Shown here in pieces: positions 1 to 8,436 of a stretch of DNA of 64,000 nucleotides. A program made the position numbers and the translations under genes. The notes under the pieces were generated by a model. The model worked only from the letters and a program-made list of their open reading frames with translations, was not told the origin of the DNA and did not search any database. This stretch comes from Lentzea alba. Lineage in GTDB: Bacteria > Actinomycetota > Actinomycetes > Mycobacteriales > Pseudonocardiaceae. Location of the stretch: NCBI RefSeq assembly GCF_011067745.1, contig NZ_JAAMPJ010000016.1:163029-227028 (forward strand), in the 5' to 3' direction. Position 1 is the first letter of the stretch; the number at the start of each line of letters is the position of its first letter.

Positions 1-1023
1 GACCTCACCGAGGCCGAGGCGCTGATCGCCCGCTCCGAACGGCCGCTGATCTGGGTCGGTGGTGGCGCCGCGCGGTCGGGAGCCGGGGCGGCGGTAGGGG
101 CGCTGGCAGCCAGGTTGCAGGCGCCGGTCGTCACCACCTACGGCGCGCGAGGGCTGGTCGACAGTCCACAGGTCGTGCGGGGACCGGTGCACGCGCCGCC
201 AGTGGGGAAGTTGTGGGACGACGCCGATCTGGTCATCGCGATCGGCACCGACTTCGACGGGATGATGACGCAGAACTGGTTGCAGCCGAAGCCGCACACC
301 CTCGTGGCCGTCAACATCGACAAGGCCGAGGCGAACAAGAACTACCCCGCGGACGTCACGCTCGAAGGCGACGCGGCCGCGGTCACCACCGCACTCGCGG
401 CCAGGGTTGCGGGCAAGGACGCCGCGGTCGACGTCGAGGCGGTCAACGCTGAAGTGCGGGCGTTGGCCGAAGCGGATTCACCGGAGGCCGTGACGCTGCT
501 GCGGGCGCTGGAGGGCACCGACGCCACGATCGTCGCCGACATGTGCATCCCGGGGTACTGGATCGGCGGCTTCCACCACGTCACCAAGCCGCGCGGGCTG
601 GCCTACCCGGTCGGGTGGGGCACGCTCGGGTTCGGGTTTCCGGCGGCGCTCGGGGCGGCCGTCGCCGGGCGGACGATCGCGGTGGTGGGAGACGGCGGGT
701 TCCTGTTCGCGTGCGGGGATCTCGCGACGCTCAAGCAGGAGGGTCTGCCGCTGACGATCGTGCTCGTCGACGACGGCGGGTACGGAATGCTGCGGTACGA
801 CCAGCAGATCGCGAACCACGCCATCAGCGGGGTGGACCTGACGAGGCCCGACTTCGCGAAGCTCGCGGAGAGCTTCGGGATTCCGGCGGTCACGCTCGAG
901 GGCTTCGACGGACTCCGGGACGCGCTGGCCGGCGCGACGGGGCCCGCCATGATCGTGGTCAACGCCGGGCTCAAGCCGCCGATCAACACTTCGCCGCGCT
1001 GGTACCGGAAAAACGCCTCCTGA
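1..1023 (+). CDS. Thiamine-diphosphate-dependent enzyme, acetolactate synthase-like (5' end missing)
   Basis: The reading frame is open from base 1, so the N-terminal part lies outside the window. What remains is the end of the PYR domain, the central domain (VVTTYGARG, then an IAIGTDFDG stretch) and the C-terminal ThDP-binding domain. The ThDP motif starts at GDGGFLFACGDLATL and ends in VDDGGYG, where most family members have NN, so one magnesium/pyrophosphate ligand is Asp instead of Asn. The family makes or cleaves 2-oxo acids (acetolactate synthase, benzoylformate or oxalyl-CoA decarboxylase types). The fragment does not settle the substrate, and no small regulatory subunit gene follows. 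The gene ends 28 bases before the next start. Confidence 0.85.
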   Translation, partial: DLTEAEALIARSERPLIWVGGGAARSGAGAAVGALAARLQAPVVTTYGARGLVDSPQVVRGPVHAPPVGKLWDDADLVIAIGTDFDGMMTQNWLQPKPHTLVAVNIDKAEANKNYPADVTLEGDAAAVTTALAARVAGKDAAVDVEAVNAEVRALAEADSPEAVTLLRALEGTDATIVADMCIPGYWIGGFHHVTKPRGLAYPVGWGTLGFGFPAALGAAVAGRTIAVVGDGGFLFACGDLATLKQEGLPLTIVLVDDGGYGMLRYDQQIANHAISGVDLTRPDFAKLAESFGIPAVTLEGFDGLRDALAGATGPAMIVVNAGLKPPINTSPRWYRKNAS

Positions 1024-1051
1024 TCATCCGCTCGCTGGGTACCGTCCGCCC

Positions 1052-2431
1052 ATGAGGCGTGGGCTGGGGATGGTGCTCGCTGCGCAGGCGGTGGTGCTGA
1101 CCGCGTTGTCGGGCCGGTACGGGTTCCACCGGGACGAGCTCTACTTCATGGTGGCCGGCGACCGGCCCGCGTGGGGGTACGTCGACCAGCCGCCGATCAC
1201 GCCGATCCTCGCCGACATCTCGACCGAGCTGTTCGGCAGGACGCCCACGGGACTGCGCGTCGTGGCGACCTTGATGGCGCTCGCGACGACCGTCGTGGTC
1301 GCGCTCATCGCCAAGGAACTCGGTGGTGGCGCGGTGTTCGCCGCGGCCGCGTCGGCCACGGGGTCGTACGTGCTCGCGGTGGACCACATGCTGTCGACGG
1401 CGACGCTGGACCTGTTGATCTGGACGTTGGTCGGGTACTTCACGATCAGGCTGCTCAAGTCGGGGAACGGGCGGTGGTGGCTCGCGATCGGCGCGACCAT
1501 CGGCGTCGGGCTCGCGAACAAGTGGTTGCTGCTGCTGTTGGTCGCGGCGCTGGCGATCTCGCTGCTGATCACCGGGCCGCGTGACGTGTTCCGCACGTGG
1601 TGGCTGCCCGCGGGCATCGCGGTGGGCATGGTGATCGCGGCGCCGGTGGTGGCGTGGCAGGCGTTGCACGACTTCCCCTTGCTCACGGTCGCGCGGGGCA
1701 TCAGCGAGGACGACGGCCTGGAGAACCGCGTCATGTTCGTGCCGATGCAGTTCCTGCTGCTGTCGCCGTTGCTGGTGCCGGTGTGGGTGATCGGGTTCCG
1801 GAACCTGTGGCGCGACAAGACGTTGCGCTCCATCGCGTTGGCCTACCCGGTGCTGTGCGCGCTCACGTTGATCACCGGCGGCAAGCCGTACTACGCGGTG
1901 TCGTTGTTGCTCGTGCTGCTGGCCGCGGGCGCACGGCAGGCCCAGGAATGGTTGTTGCGCCGCAAGGTGATCGGCGCCGTGCTGGTGGTCGCGAGCGTGG
2001 TGCCCGCGGTGGTCGTGTCGTTGCCGGTGCTGCCGAAGGAGGCGATCGGGCCGATCCTCGCCCTGAACCAGGAACCCGGCGAGCAGGTCGGCTGGAACGA
2101 GTTCGCCAACACCGTCGAGAAGGCGTACTGGGCGAACGACCGCCCGGTCGTGATCGCCCGCAACTACGGCCAGGCGGGCGCGATCGAGACCTTCACGCCG
2201 ATCCAGGTCTATTCCGGCCACATGTCGTTCTACGACTGGGGACCGCCCGAGACGGTGAACAAGAACGTGTTGCTCGTCGGCTTCAACGCGACACCGTTCA
2301 CGGAGTGCAAAAGCGTCGCACAGCACCGCAACGTCATCGAGAACGAAGAGGACGGCACGGAGATCTGGGCGTGCACGGCGCCACCGCAGTCGTGGGACGA
2401 AATCTGGCCGCAGCTGCGTCGTTACTACTGA
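1052..2431 (+). CDS. ArnT/PMT-family membrane glycosyltransferase (GT39-like)
   Basis: A 459-residue integral membrane protein with roughly ten hydrophobic segments. The N-terminal motif is typical of this superfamily: RYGFHRDELYF followed by WGYVDQPPITP, in which the acidic residues of the first extracytoplasmic loop are catalytic in relatives. Family members move a sugar from a polyprenyl-phosphate donor to a protein or lipid outside the membrane. The soluble C-terminal part (about 340-459) contains IARNYGQAGAIE. Acceptor and sugar cannot be told from sequence. It follows the ThDP enzyme gene closely on the same strand but has no evident functional link to it. Confidence 0.85.
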   Translation: MRRGLGMVLAAQAVVLTALSGRYGFHRDELYFMVAGDRPAWGYVDQPPITPILADISTELFGRTPTGLRVVATLMALATTVVVALIAKELGGGAVFAAAASATGSYVLAVDHMLSTATLDLLIWTLVGYFTIRLLKSGNGRWWLAIGATIGVGLANKWLLLLLVAALAISLLITGPRDVFRTWWLPAGIAVGMVIAAPVVAWQALHDFPLLTVARGISEDDGLENRVMFVPMQFLLLSPLLVPVWVIGFRNLWRDKTLRSIALAYPVLCALTLITGGKPYYAVSLLLVLLAAGARQAQEWLLRRKVIGAVLVVASVVPAVVVSLPVLPKEAIGPILALNQEPGEQVGWNEFANTVEKAYWANDRPVVIARNYGQAGAIETFTPIQVYSGHMSFYDWGPPETVNKNVLLVGFNATPFTECKSVAQHRNVIENEEDGTEIWACTAPPQSWDEIWPQLRRYY

Positions 2432-2449
2432 GGCTGCCAGACTCGCGCG

Positions 2450-2935
2450 GTGACTCGAACCTGGCCCGCGAACCTCGCCACGGACGAAGGCGTGCTCGCC
2501 TGGGAGTTCCTGGACTTCCTGCGCGAGACCGCCGTGCTGAAGGTCGACGGGCTCACCCGCGACCAGGCCGCGGCGTCCCCCATCGCCACGTCGCCGAAAC
2601 TGACCGCGCTGGGCGTGCTCAAGCACCTCGTCGCGGTGGAACGGTATTGGCTGTGCATCGCGGGTGCGGGGCTGGAGCTGCCGTCGTTGTGGGAAGGCGA
2701 TCCGGACCCGTCGTGGGACCTCGCGGACGAGGACACGCCTGAGTCGTTGATCCGGGCGTACCGCGAGGAATGGGCCAACGCCGAGGCGCTGAAGCAGCGC
2801 GGTCCCGACGACAGCGCGGCGGACGAGAAGTTCACCGTGCGGTGGATCCTGGCCCACGTGGCACAGGAAACCGCGCGGCACGTGGGACACCTGGATCTGC
2901 TCCGCGAGCTCGCGGACGGGCAGACCAGCGAATAG
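2450..2935 (+). CDS. DinB/DUF664-family protein
   Basis: A 161-residue protein beginning at GTG 19 bases after the glycosyltransferase stop. It has the four-helix-bundle pattern of the DinB/DUF664 superfamily, with histidines in LKHLVAVERYW (about 61-72) and HVAQETARHVGHLDLL near the end that would form the usual metal triad. Many actinobacterial relatives are mycothiol-dependent or metal-dependent transferases of unknown substrate. No partner gene points to a role, so I leave the function open. The assignment to the family is fairly firm. Confidence 0.8.
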   Translation: MTRTWPANLATDEGVLAWEFLDFLRETAVLKVDGLTRDQAAASPIATSPKLTALGVLKHLVAVERYWLCIAGAGLELPSLWEGDPDPSWDLADEDTPESLIRAYREEWANAEALKQRGPDDSAADEKFTVRWILAHVAQETARHVGHLDLLRELADGQTSE

Positions 2936-2946
2936 GCCGGACGTTC

Positions 2947-3675
2947 TCAGACCTCGCCCGGCCACAGGGGCGCGAGGGGCACGACCACCCCGTCGAGCGC
3001 GTTGTCGACGACGGCGCCGGCCAGTGGCATCAACGTCGCACGTGACCACAGGAGGCGTTCACGCAAGGCCGGGAGCGCCAGGGCGGCAGCAGCCTGTTCG
3101 ATCACCTCCTGACGGTCGTGGTGCAGACACCCGAGCAACGCCTCGCTGGTGTCGCCGACCTGCACGCCCGACTTCGCCAGCCGGCGGACGGCCGCCGCCG
3201 CCTGGGACCGGACCCACCACTTCGCGTCGCGCAGCCTGCCGACGACCGGCGGCAGAGCGGCCGGGTCGGCGGTGTCGCCGAGCGCGATCACCGCGATCTG
3301 GCGGCGGGTGGCCAGCCAGTGCGTCGCGTCCGGCGTGACGCGGGCGACCGGGTTCGCCTTGCGCAGCCTGGTGATGCCGTAGAGCCACATCCACGGACTG
3401 CGGTAGACCTCCTGGCCGAGCCACCTGCGGACCGGGCCGTCGGTCTCGGCGTAGAAATGCCGGAGCACGTGTTCCGGGTCGCGGTCAGGATCGCGTTCCG
3501 CGAGCACCCGGCACAGCAGCGGGCGCGCCGCGTCCGCCTCGCCGAGAGCTCCGAGGATCATTTCCTCGACACCCGGCGCGGTGCTGTCGATCAAATGTCT
3601 GATGTGCGCGTGCTGATCCGGTGAACCCCAGTCCCCGATCCCAGCCAGCGCCCCGTCGCTGCTGAGTTCCCCCAT
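2947..3675 (-). CDS. HEAT-repeat protein
   Basis: A 242-residue soluble protein made mainly of alpha-helical HEAT/PBS-lyase-like repeats. The repeated pattern (LPPVVGRLRDAKWWVRSQAA, then LLGCLHHDRQEVIEQAAAAL) covers about residues 120-220. No signal peptide or catalytic motif is seen. Such proteins are usually scaffolds. It runs convergent to the DinB-like gene, with 11 bases between their stops, and lies just downstream of the LysR gene on the same strand. Function unknown. Confidence 0.75.
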   Translation of the reverse strand: MGELSSDGALAGIGDWGSPDQHAHIRHLIDSTAPGVEEMILGALGEADAARPLLCRVLAERDPDRDPEHVLRHFYAETDGPVRRWLGQEVYRSPWMWLYGITRLRKANPVARVTPDATHWLATRRQIAVIALGDTADPAALPPVVGRLRDAKWWVRSQAAAAVRRLAKSGVQVGDTSEALLGCLHHDRQEVIEQAAAALALPALRERLLWSRATLMPLAGAVVDNALDGVVVPLAPLWPGEV

Positions 3676-3682
3676 TTCTCCA

Positions 3683-4600
3683 TCATGGCCGAGATATGTA
3701 GCCGCCCACAGCGTTTTGGCAAACTTCCTGGAGAGCGTTTACCGCGTCGCGCAACAACGGGTTGGTATTCGCGGTGCGGTGGACGACGTGCACGTGCCTG
3801 CGCAACGGCTTGCTGCGCAACGGCATCGCGTGCGTGCCGGGTAGCCCCTTGTAACCGAGCGCGGGCACCAGAGCGACACCGACGCCTGCCGCCACGAGTG
3901 ACTGCACGACCTCGTAGTCGTTGCTTCGAAAAGCAATTTTCGGCGCGAAACCCGAAGCGGCGCACAAGCGCGTGAGACAGGTGGCCCCGGAGGTGCCGTC
4001 ACGTGACGCGATCCAGCGTTCGTCTTTGAGATCTTCGAGTTTGACGTTGTTTTTCGCGGCCGGGTGTTCGGCCGGCACCATGACCAGGAGGGATTCGTCG
4101 AGCAAGGGCAACACGGTCAGTTCTTCCGGCCACGTCCGCGGCACGAGGTCGTAGGCGTAGACCAGCGCGAGGTCGAGCTCGCCGGTCAGCACCAGTGGCA
4201 GCACGTCGTCCGGCTCGGCCTCGTCCAGGCGGATCTCGGCATCGGGCAGGTCCGCCGACAGCTTCGCCAGCGCCTTGGGCACGATCCGCGAGCTCGCGGT
4301 GGGGAACGTGCCGATCCGCAGGCGCCCCCGCAGCCCCTGCACCATCGCCTTGACCTCGTGCTCGAAGCCGTCGAACGCGGCGAGCAACTCGCCACCGCGG
4401 TCGGCGATCAGCAGCGCGGCGCTGGCCGGTCTGATCGAGTGCGCCTCACGTTCGAACAGCGTCACACCGACGGCGCGTTCGAACGCCGAGATCTGCTGCG
4501 AGACGGCCGACGACGTGTAGCCGAGGCGGCGGGCCGCCTCGGCGAACGAGCCCGTCCTCACGACCTCGACGAGCGTGCGGAGATGGACCGGGTTGAGCAC
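3683..4600 (-). CDS. LysR-family transcriptional regulator of the adjacent catabolic operon
   Basis: 305 residues starting at GTG. The N-terminal winged helix-turn-helix (about 3-62) contains GSFAEAARRLGYTSSAVSQQ, followed by the periplasmic-binding-protein-like effector domain (about 90-295). It is transcribed divergently from the aldehyde dehydrogenase operon across an 81-base gap, the classic LysR arrangement, so it most likely activates that operon in response to a pathway intermediate. In Pseudomonas a LysR protein (GcdR) controls the glutaryl-CoA dehydrogenase and CoA-transferase genes. The presence of both enzymes here makes that comparison attractive, but it is inference. Confidence 0.9.
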   Translation of the reverse strand: MLNPVHLRTLVEVVRTGSFAEAARRLGYTSSAVSQQISAFERAVGVTLFEREAHSIRPASAALLIADRGGELLAAFDGFEHEVKAMVQGLRGRLRIGTFPTASSRIVPKALAKLSADLPDAEIRLDEAEPDDVLPLVLTGELDLALVYAYDLVPRTWPEELTVLPLLDESLLVMVPAEHPAAKNNVKLEDLKDERWIASRDGTSGATCLTRLCAASGFAPKIAFRSNDYEVVQSLVAAGVGVALVPALGYKGLPGTHAMPLRSKPLRRHVHVVHRTANTNPLLRDAVNALQEVCQNAVGGYISRP

Positions 4601-4643
4601 CAGGTCAGCTTATGCTCGACGTCGCGAGGTTTCATTCTGCGGC

Positions 4644-4674
4644 CCCTGGCGCAACCACCGCGCAACTACCAGGG
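4644..4674. promoter_or_regulatory. Inverted and direct repeats in the LysR/ALDH divergent promoter
   Basis: Between the divergent starts, CCCTGG at 4644-4649 and CCAGGG at 4669-4674 form an inverted repeat, and GCGCAAC occurs twice between them. The right arm covers the ribosome-binding region of the aldehyde dehydrogenase gene (AGGG, 7-10 bases before ATG). This could be part of the LysR binding region or a translational hairpin. Neither is proven. Confidence 0.35.
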
Positions 4675-4681
4675 TGGATGC

Positions 4682-6166
4682 ATGCCCTATGTCTCCACGA
4701 ACCCGTCGAACACCTCCGACGTGGTCACCGAGGTCGAGCTCGGGACCAGCCGCACCTTCGTCGACTCGGCACAGCGGGCGAAGGCGGCACAGCGCGCGTG
4801 GGCTCGCGTGCCCGCGCCCGTGCGCGGCCAGGTCATCGGCAACATCGGCCGGCTCGTCGAGGCGAACTTCGAGCCGCTCGCCCAGCTGGTGACGCGCGAG
4901 ATCGGCAAGCCGATCGCGGAGGCCCGCGGTGAGGTGCAGGAGATCGTGGACACCTGCAACTTCTTCGTCGGCGAGGGCAGGCGCCTCTACGGGCAGACCG
5001 TCCCGTCGGAGATGCCCGACAAGCAGCTCTTCACGTTCCGCAACCCCGTCGGCGTCGCGGCCATCATCACCGCCGGCAACTTCCCGGTCGCCGTGCCGTC
5101 CTGGTACATCATCCCGGCACTGCTGTGCGGCAACTCGGTCGTGTGGAAACCCGCCGAGTACTCCGCCGCGTCGGCCCAGGCCTTCTACGACGTGTTCCAG
5201 GCTTCCGGCATCCCGGCCGGCGTGTTCGAGATCGTCTTCGCCGAGGGGTCGGAGACGTTCAACGGCCTGGAGCAGTCGCTGCGGGAAGGCCTCGTCGACA
5301 AGGTCGGGTTCACCGGGTCCAGCGAGGTCGGTGTGCGGATCGGCGAACTGTGCGGACGCCACCTCCAGACGCCGTGCCTGGAGCTCGGCGGCAAGAACCC
5401 GATGGTCGTCACCGAGGACGCCGACCTGGACCTGGCCGTGCAGGGCGCGCTGTTCGCCGGCTTCGGCTCCGCGGGTCAGCGCTGCACCTCGCTCGGCACG
5501 GCGATCGTGCACGAGTCGGTGTACGACGAGTTCCTGTCCCGGTTCGTCGAGGCCGTCGCCGGTGCCACCGTGGGCGACCCGACCGGCGATGTCCTCTATG
5601 GACCGTTGCTGGACGAGAAGTTCGCACTGGCGTACGAGAAGTACCTCGGCTGGGTCGGCGAGCACCACACGGTGCACGGCCCGACCGGCCGCATCACGGC
5701 TGCCAGTTCCCGCAACGGCTTCACTGGTGAGAACGGCTTCTTCTACCACCCCGCAATCGTTTCCGGCGTGCGTGCCGACGACGAGCTGTTCCTGCAGGAG
5801 ACGTTCGGCCCGATCGTCGGCGTCATGAAGTACTCGGACCTGGACGAGGCGATCGAGCTCGGCAACAAGCCGGGCTACGGCCTGTCGTGCTCGATCTACA
5901 CCACCGACCCGAACAAGGCCTTCCGGTTCCGGGCCGGCATCTCCGCCGGCATGGTCAGCGTCAACAACTCGACGTCCGGGGCCGAGGCGCACCTGCCGTT
6001 CGGCGGGAACGGCAAGAGCGGCAACGGCTCCCGGCAGTCGGGCGTGTGGGTGCTCGACCAGTTCACCCGCTGGCAGTCCATGAACTGGGACTACTCCGGG
6101 AAGCTGCAGAAGGCGCAGATGGACACGCTCGAGATCGAGGCGAACCTTGACTACCGGCTCGGCTGA
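4682..6166 (+). CDS. NAD(P)-dependent aldehyde dehydrogenase, probable amino-acid semialdehyde dehydrogenase
   Basis: A 494-residue full-length ALDH. The substrate/NAD signature GFTGSSEVG lies at about 209-217, the general-base Glu234 in LELGGKNP and the catalytic Cys268 in SAGQRCTS. I chose ATG 4682 because it follows AGGGTGG and the homology begins there, although the frame is open far upstream. It is the first gene of an operon of six same-strand genes, most of them overlapping or nearly so. With a neighbouring amine-oxidising flavoprotein, a likely role is oxidation of 2-aminoadipate 6-semialdehyde or glutarate semialdehyde. The substrate is inferred from context only. Confidence 0.9.
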   Translation: MPYVSTNPSNTSDVVTEVELGTSRTFVDSAQRAKAAQRAWARVPAPVRGQVIGNIGRLVEANFEPLAQLVTREIGKPIAEARGEVQEIVDTCNFFVGEGRRLYGQTVPSEMPDKQLFTFRNPVGVAAIITAGNFPVAVPSWYIIPALLCGNSVVWKPAEYSAASAQAFYDVFQASGIPAGVFEIVFAEGSETFNGLEQSLREGLVDKVGFTGSSEVGVRIGELCGRHLQTPCLELGGKNPMVVTEDADLDLAVQGALFAGFGSAGQRCTSLGTAIVHESVYDEFLSRFVEAVAGATVGDPTGDVLYGPLLDEKFALAYEKYLGWVGEHHTVHGPTGRITAASSRNGFTGENGFFYHPAIVSGVRADDELFLQETFGPIVGVMKYSDLDEAIELGNKPGYGLSCSIYTTDPNKAFRFRAGISAGMVSVNNSTSGAEAHLPFGGNGKSGNGSRQSGVWVLDQFTRWQSMNWDYSGKLQKAQMDTLEIEANLDYRLG

Positions 6167-7307
6167 GCTGCCTGGTCAGGCCGAGGTCGTCGTCATCGGC
6201 GGCGGGGTGATGGGCACATCCGTTGCCTTCCACCTCGCCGAGGCAGGCGTCCGGGATGTCGTGGTCGTGGAGAGGGATGAGCTGGGTTCCGGCTCCACCT
6301 GCAAAGCAGCGGGTGGAGTGCGCGCCCAGTTCTCCGACGAGCTGAACATCAGGCTCGGCGCCCGATCACTCGAAGCGTTCCAGCGCTTTCCGCAGCGGCC
6401 CGGGCAGGAGATCGATCTGCACCAGGTCGGTTATCTGTTCCTCCTTTCGTCTCGGGAACACGTCACGGCGTTCGAGCGCAACGTCGACCTCCAGAACTCC
6501 CTCGGAGTGCGCAGTCGCATGCTGACTGTCGAGGAAGCACGACGGATGTCGCCGTTGATCGAAACGGACGGCCTGCTCGCGGCGACCTTCTCGCCGGACG
6601 ACGGACACTGCACTCCGGAGTCCGTCGTCCTCGGTTACGCCGCCGCGGCCCGCCGATTCGGTGTCCGTTTCCACACCAGAACCACCGTGAGATCGATCGT
6701 AGGGACGGGGTCCGACACTTTTCGCGTCCAGACCGACCGCGGCGAGGTTTCGACCGGGAATCTGGTCTGCGCGGCCGGCGCGTGGTCGCGTGAGATCGGC
6801 GAGATGGTGGGCGTTGACCTGCCGGTTTCTCCGTTGCGGCGGCAGATCATGTTCACCGAGCCCATGCCCGAACTACACGATCGGGTGACGCCCTTCACCA
6901 TCGACTTCGGCAGCACCTTCTACTTCCACCGCGAGGGCCGCGGGCTGCTGTTCGGCATGTCCGACCCGGACGAGACCCCCGGCTTCAAACTGGACATGTC
7001 CGACGCCTGGCTGCCGCGGCTCACCGAGGCGATCGGCAGACGCGCACCGAAGCTGCTGAACGTGGGCGTGCGCAACGGATGGGCGGGGCTGTACGAGGTG
7101 ACGCCCGACCACAACGCGCTGATCGGTTCGGCCGGCCGGTTCTTCTACGCCACCGGCTTCTCCGGGCACGGTTTCCTGCAGGGTCCCGCGGTCGGGGAGG
7201 TCGTGCGCGACCTCGTGCTCGGCCGCGAGCCGTTCGTCGACGTGTCCAGTCTGGACGCCTCCCGGTTCGCCGCCGACCAGGCGCGGCCGGAACTCAACTG
7301 CGTGTGA
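6147..7307 (+). CDS. FAD-dependent oxidoreductase, sarcosine-oxidase/DAO family
   Basis: A 386-residue D-amino-acid-oxidase-fold flavoprotein. The ADP-binding Rossmann motif VVVIGGGVMGTSVAFHL is at about 14-30, with VVVERDELGSGST after the second strand. The C-terminal FAD motif region is ATGFSGHGFLQGPAVGE. The start is TTG, overlapping the aldehyde dehydrogenase gene by 20 bases, which suggests translational coupling. The family oxidises secondary or primary amines such as sarcosine, proline, pipecolate or N-methyl amino acids. Next to an aldehyde dehydrogenase it could turn a cyclic or linear amine into an aldehyde. The exact substrate is not visible in the sequence. Confidence 0.88.
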   Translation: MTTGSAELPGQAEVVVIGGGVMGTSVAFHLAEAGVRDVVVVERDELGSGSTCKAAGGVRAQFSDELNIRLGARSLEAFQRFPQRPGQEIDLHQVGYLFLLSSREHVTAFERNVDLQNSLGVRSRMLTVEEARRMSPLIETDGLLAATFSPDDGHCTPESVVLGYAAAARRFGVRFHTRTTVRSIVGTGSDTFRVQTDRGEVSTGNLVCAAGAWSREIGEMVGVDLPVSPLRRQIMFTEPMPELHDRVTPFTIDFGSTFYFHREGRGLLFGMSDPDETPGFKLDMSDAWLPRLTEAIGRRAPKLLNVGVRNGWAGLYEVTPDHNALIGSAGRFFYATGFSGHGFLQGPAVGEVVRDLVLGREPFVDVSSLDASRFAADQARPELNCV

Positions 7308-7317
7308 GGGAAAGCTG

Positions 7318-8436
7318 ATGGACGTTCTCCAGCTCATGGACGAATGGGGACCCGAGAAGGTCGTCTGCGTGTCCGACCGGCGCACCGGCATGAAGGGCGT
7401 GCTCGTCATCGACAACACCGCGCGCGGCATGGGCAAGGGCGGCACGCGGATGAGCCCGCACGTGACCGTCGCGGAGATCGCCCGCCTCGCGCGCGTGATG
7501 ACGTGGAAGTGGGCCGGGGTCGACCTGTTCTTCGGCGGCGCCAAGGCGGGGATCGTGTTCGATCCTTCTTCTCCCGACAAGGAAGCGGCGCTGCGGGCGT
7601 TCGCGCGCAAGCTCTCCAACGAGGTGCCGCGCGAGTACGTGCTCGGGCTCGACATGGGCCTCACCGAACGGGACGCCGCGATCGTCCAGGACGAACTGTC
7701 GGACCGCGGCGCTATGATGGGCGCACCGGCTCAACTCGGCGGTCTTCCGTACGACGAGCTGGGCGTCACCGGGTTCGGCGTGGCCGAGGTGGCGGACGAA
7801 CTGATGGCCCTGCAAGGCAAACGCGTGGCCGTTCAGGGTTTCGGCGCGGTCGGTGCCGCGGCGGCGAAGCGGTTCGCCGAACTCGGCGCTGTCGTCGTCG
7901 CCGTGTCTTCGGTGCACGGTGCGTTGGTGGACCCCGGCGGGCTGGATGTCGCACGACTGCTGAAGCTGCGAGGAGAATTCGGTGACCTCGCGGTCGAGGA
8001 GTACGGCGACGTGCGCGAGCTCGGTGCCGAGCTTCGCGTGCCGTGCGACGTGCTGGTGCCGGCGGCGCTGCAGGACGTGATCGACGCGGATCTCGCGGGC
8101 GAGCTCGACACCACTCTGGTGGTCGAGGGCGCGAACCTGCCGACTTCCGTTGCGGCGCAGGAGGTTCTCGCGCGCCGCGGGATCACGGTCGTGCCGGACT
8201 TCATCGCGAACGCCGGTGGCGTGGTCGCGGCGGCGTTCGGGATGGACGCGCGGTACTCGCCGTTCCCGGTGAACCCGGCGACGGTGCTGGACGCCGTGTC
8301 CTCGAAGCTGAGGGCGAACGCGGCGAACGTCATCGCCGAGGCCAGAAACCGGGGCACCACGACGCACGTGGCTGCCCGCGAGCTGGCGCAGGACCGGGTG
8401 CTGACCGCGATGAAGCTGCGGGGGCGGGTCGCATGA
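7318..8436 (+). CDS. Glu/Leu/Phe/Val dehydrogenase-family amino-acid dehydrogenase
   Basis: 372 residues with the two-domain layout of amino-acid dehydrogenases. The catalytic lysine motif is FFGGAKAGI (Lys76), Asp113 lies in LGLDMG, and the NAD(P) Rossmann motif GFGAVG is at 174-179. These enzymes convert an amino acid and NAD(P) to the 2-oxo acid and ammonia. In this operon a substrate such as 2-aminoadipate (to 2-oxoadipate) would fit, but glutamate is equally possible. The ATG is 10 bases after the previous stop, and the stop overlaps the next start by four bases (ATGA). Confidence 0.9.
   Translation: MDVLQLMDEWGPEKVVCVSDRRTGMKGVLVIDNTARGMGKGGTRMSPHVTVAEIARLARVMTWKWAGVDLFFGGAKAGIVFDPSSPDKEAALRAFARKLSNEVPREYVLGLDMGLTERDAAIVQDELSDRGAMMGAPAQLGGLPYDELGVTGFGVAEVADELMALQGKRVAVQGFGAVGAAAAKRFAELGAVVVAVSSVHGALVDPGGLDVARLLKLRGEFGDLAVEEYGDVRELGAELRVPCDVLVPAALQDVIDADLAGELDTTLVVEGANLPTSVAAQEVLARRGITVVPDFIANAGGVVAAAFGMDARYSPFPVNPATVLDAVSSKLRANAANVIAEARNRGTTTHVAARELAQDRVLTAMKLRGRVA

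Noticed and set aside
983..3049. Long antisense open frame (688 codons) over the glycosyltransferase and DinB-like genes
   Set aside because: Arg/Gln/His-rich composition typical of a GC-driven shadow frame; the plus-strand genes show clear families.
4064..4681. N-terminal extension of the aldehyde dehydrogenase frame
   Set aside because: It overlaps the divergent LysR gene antisense and has the wrong composition; homology and the ribosome site start at 4682.
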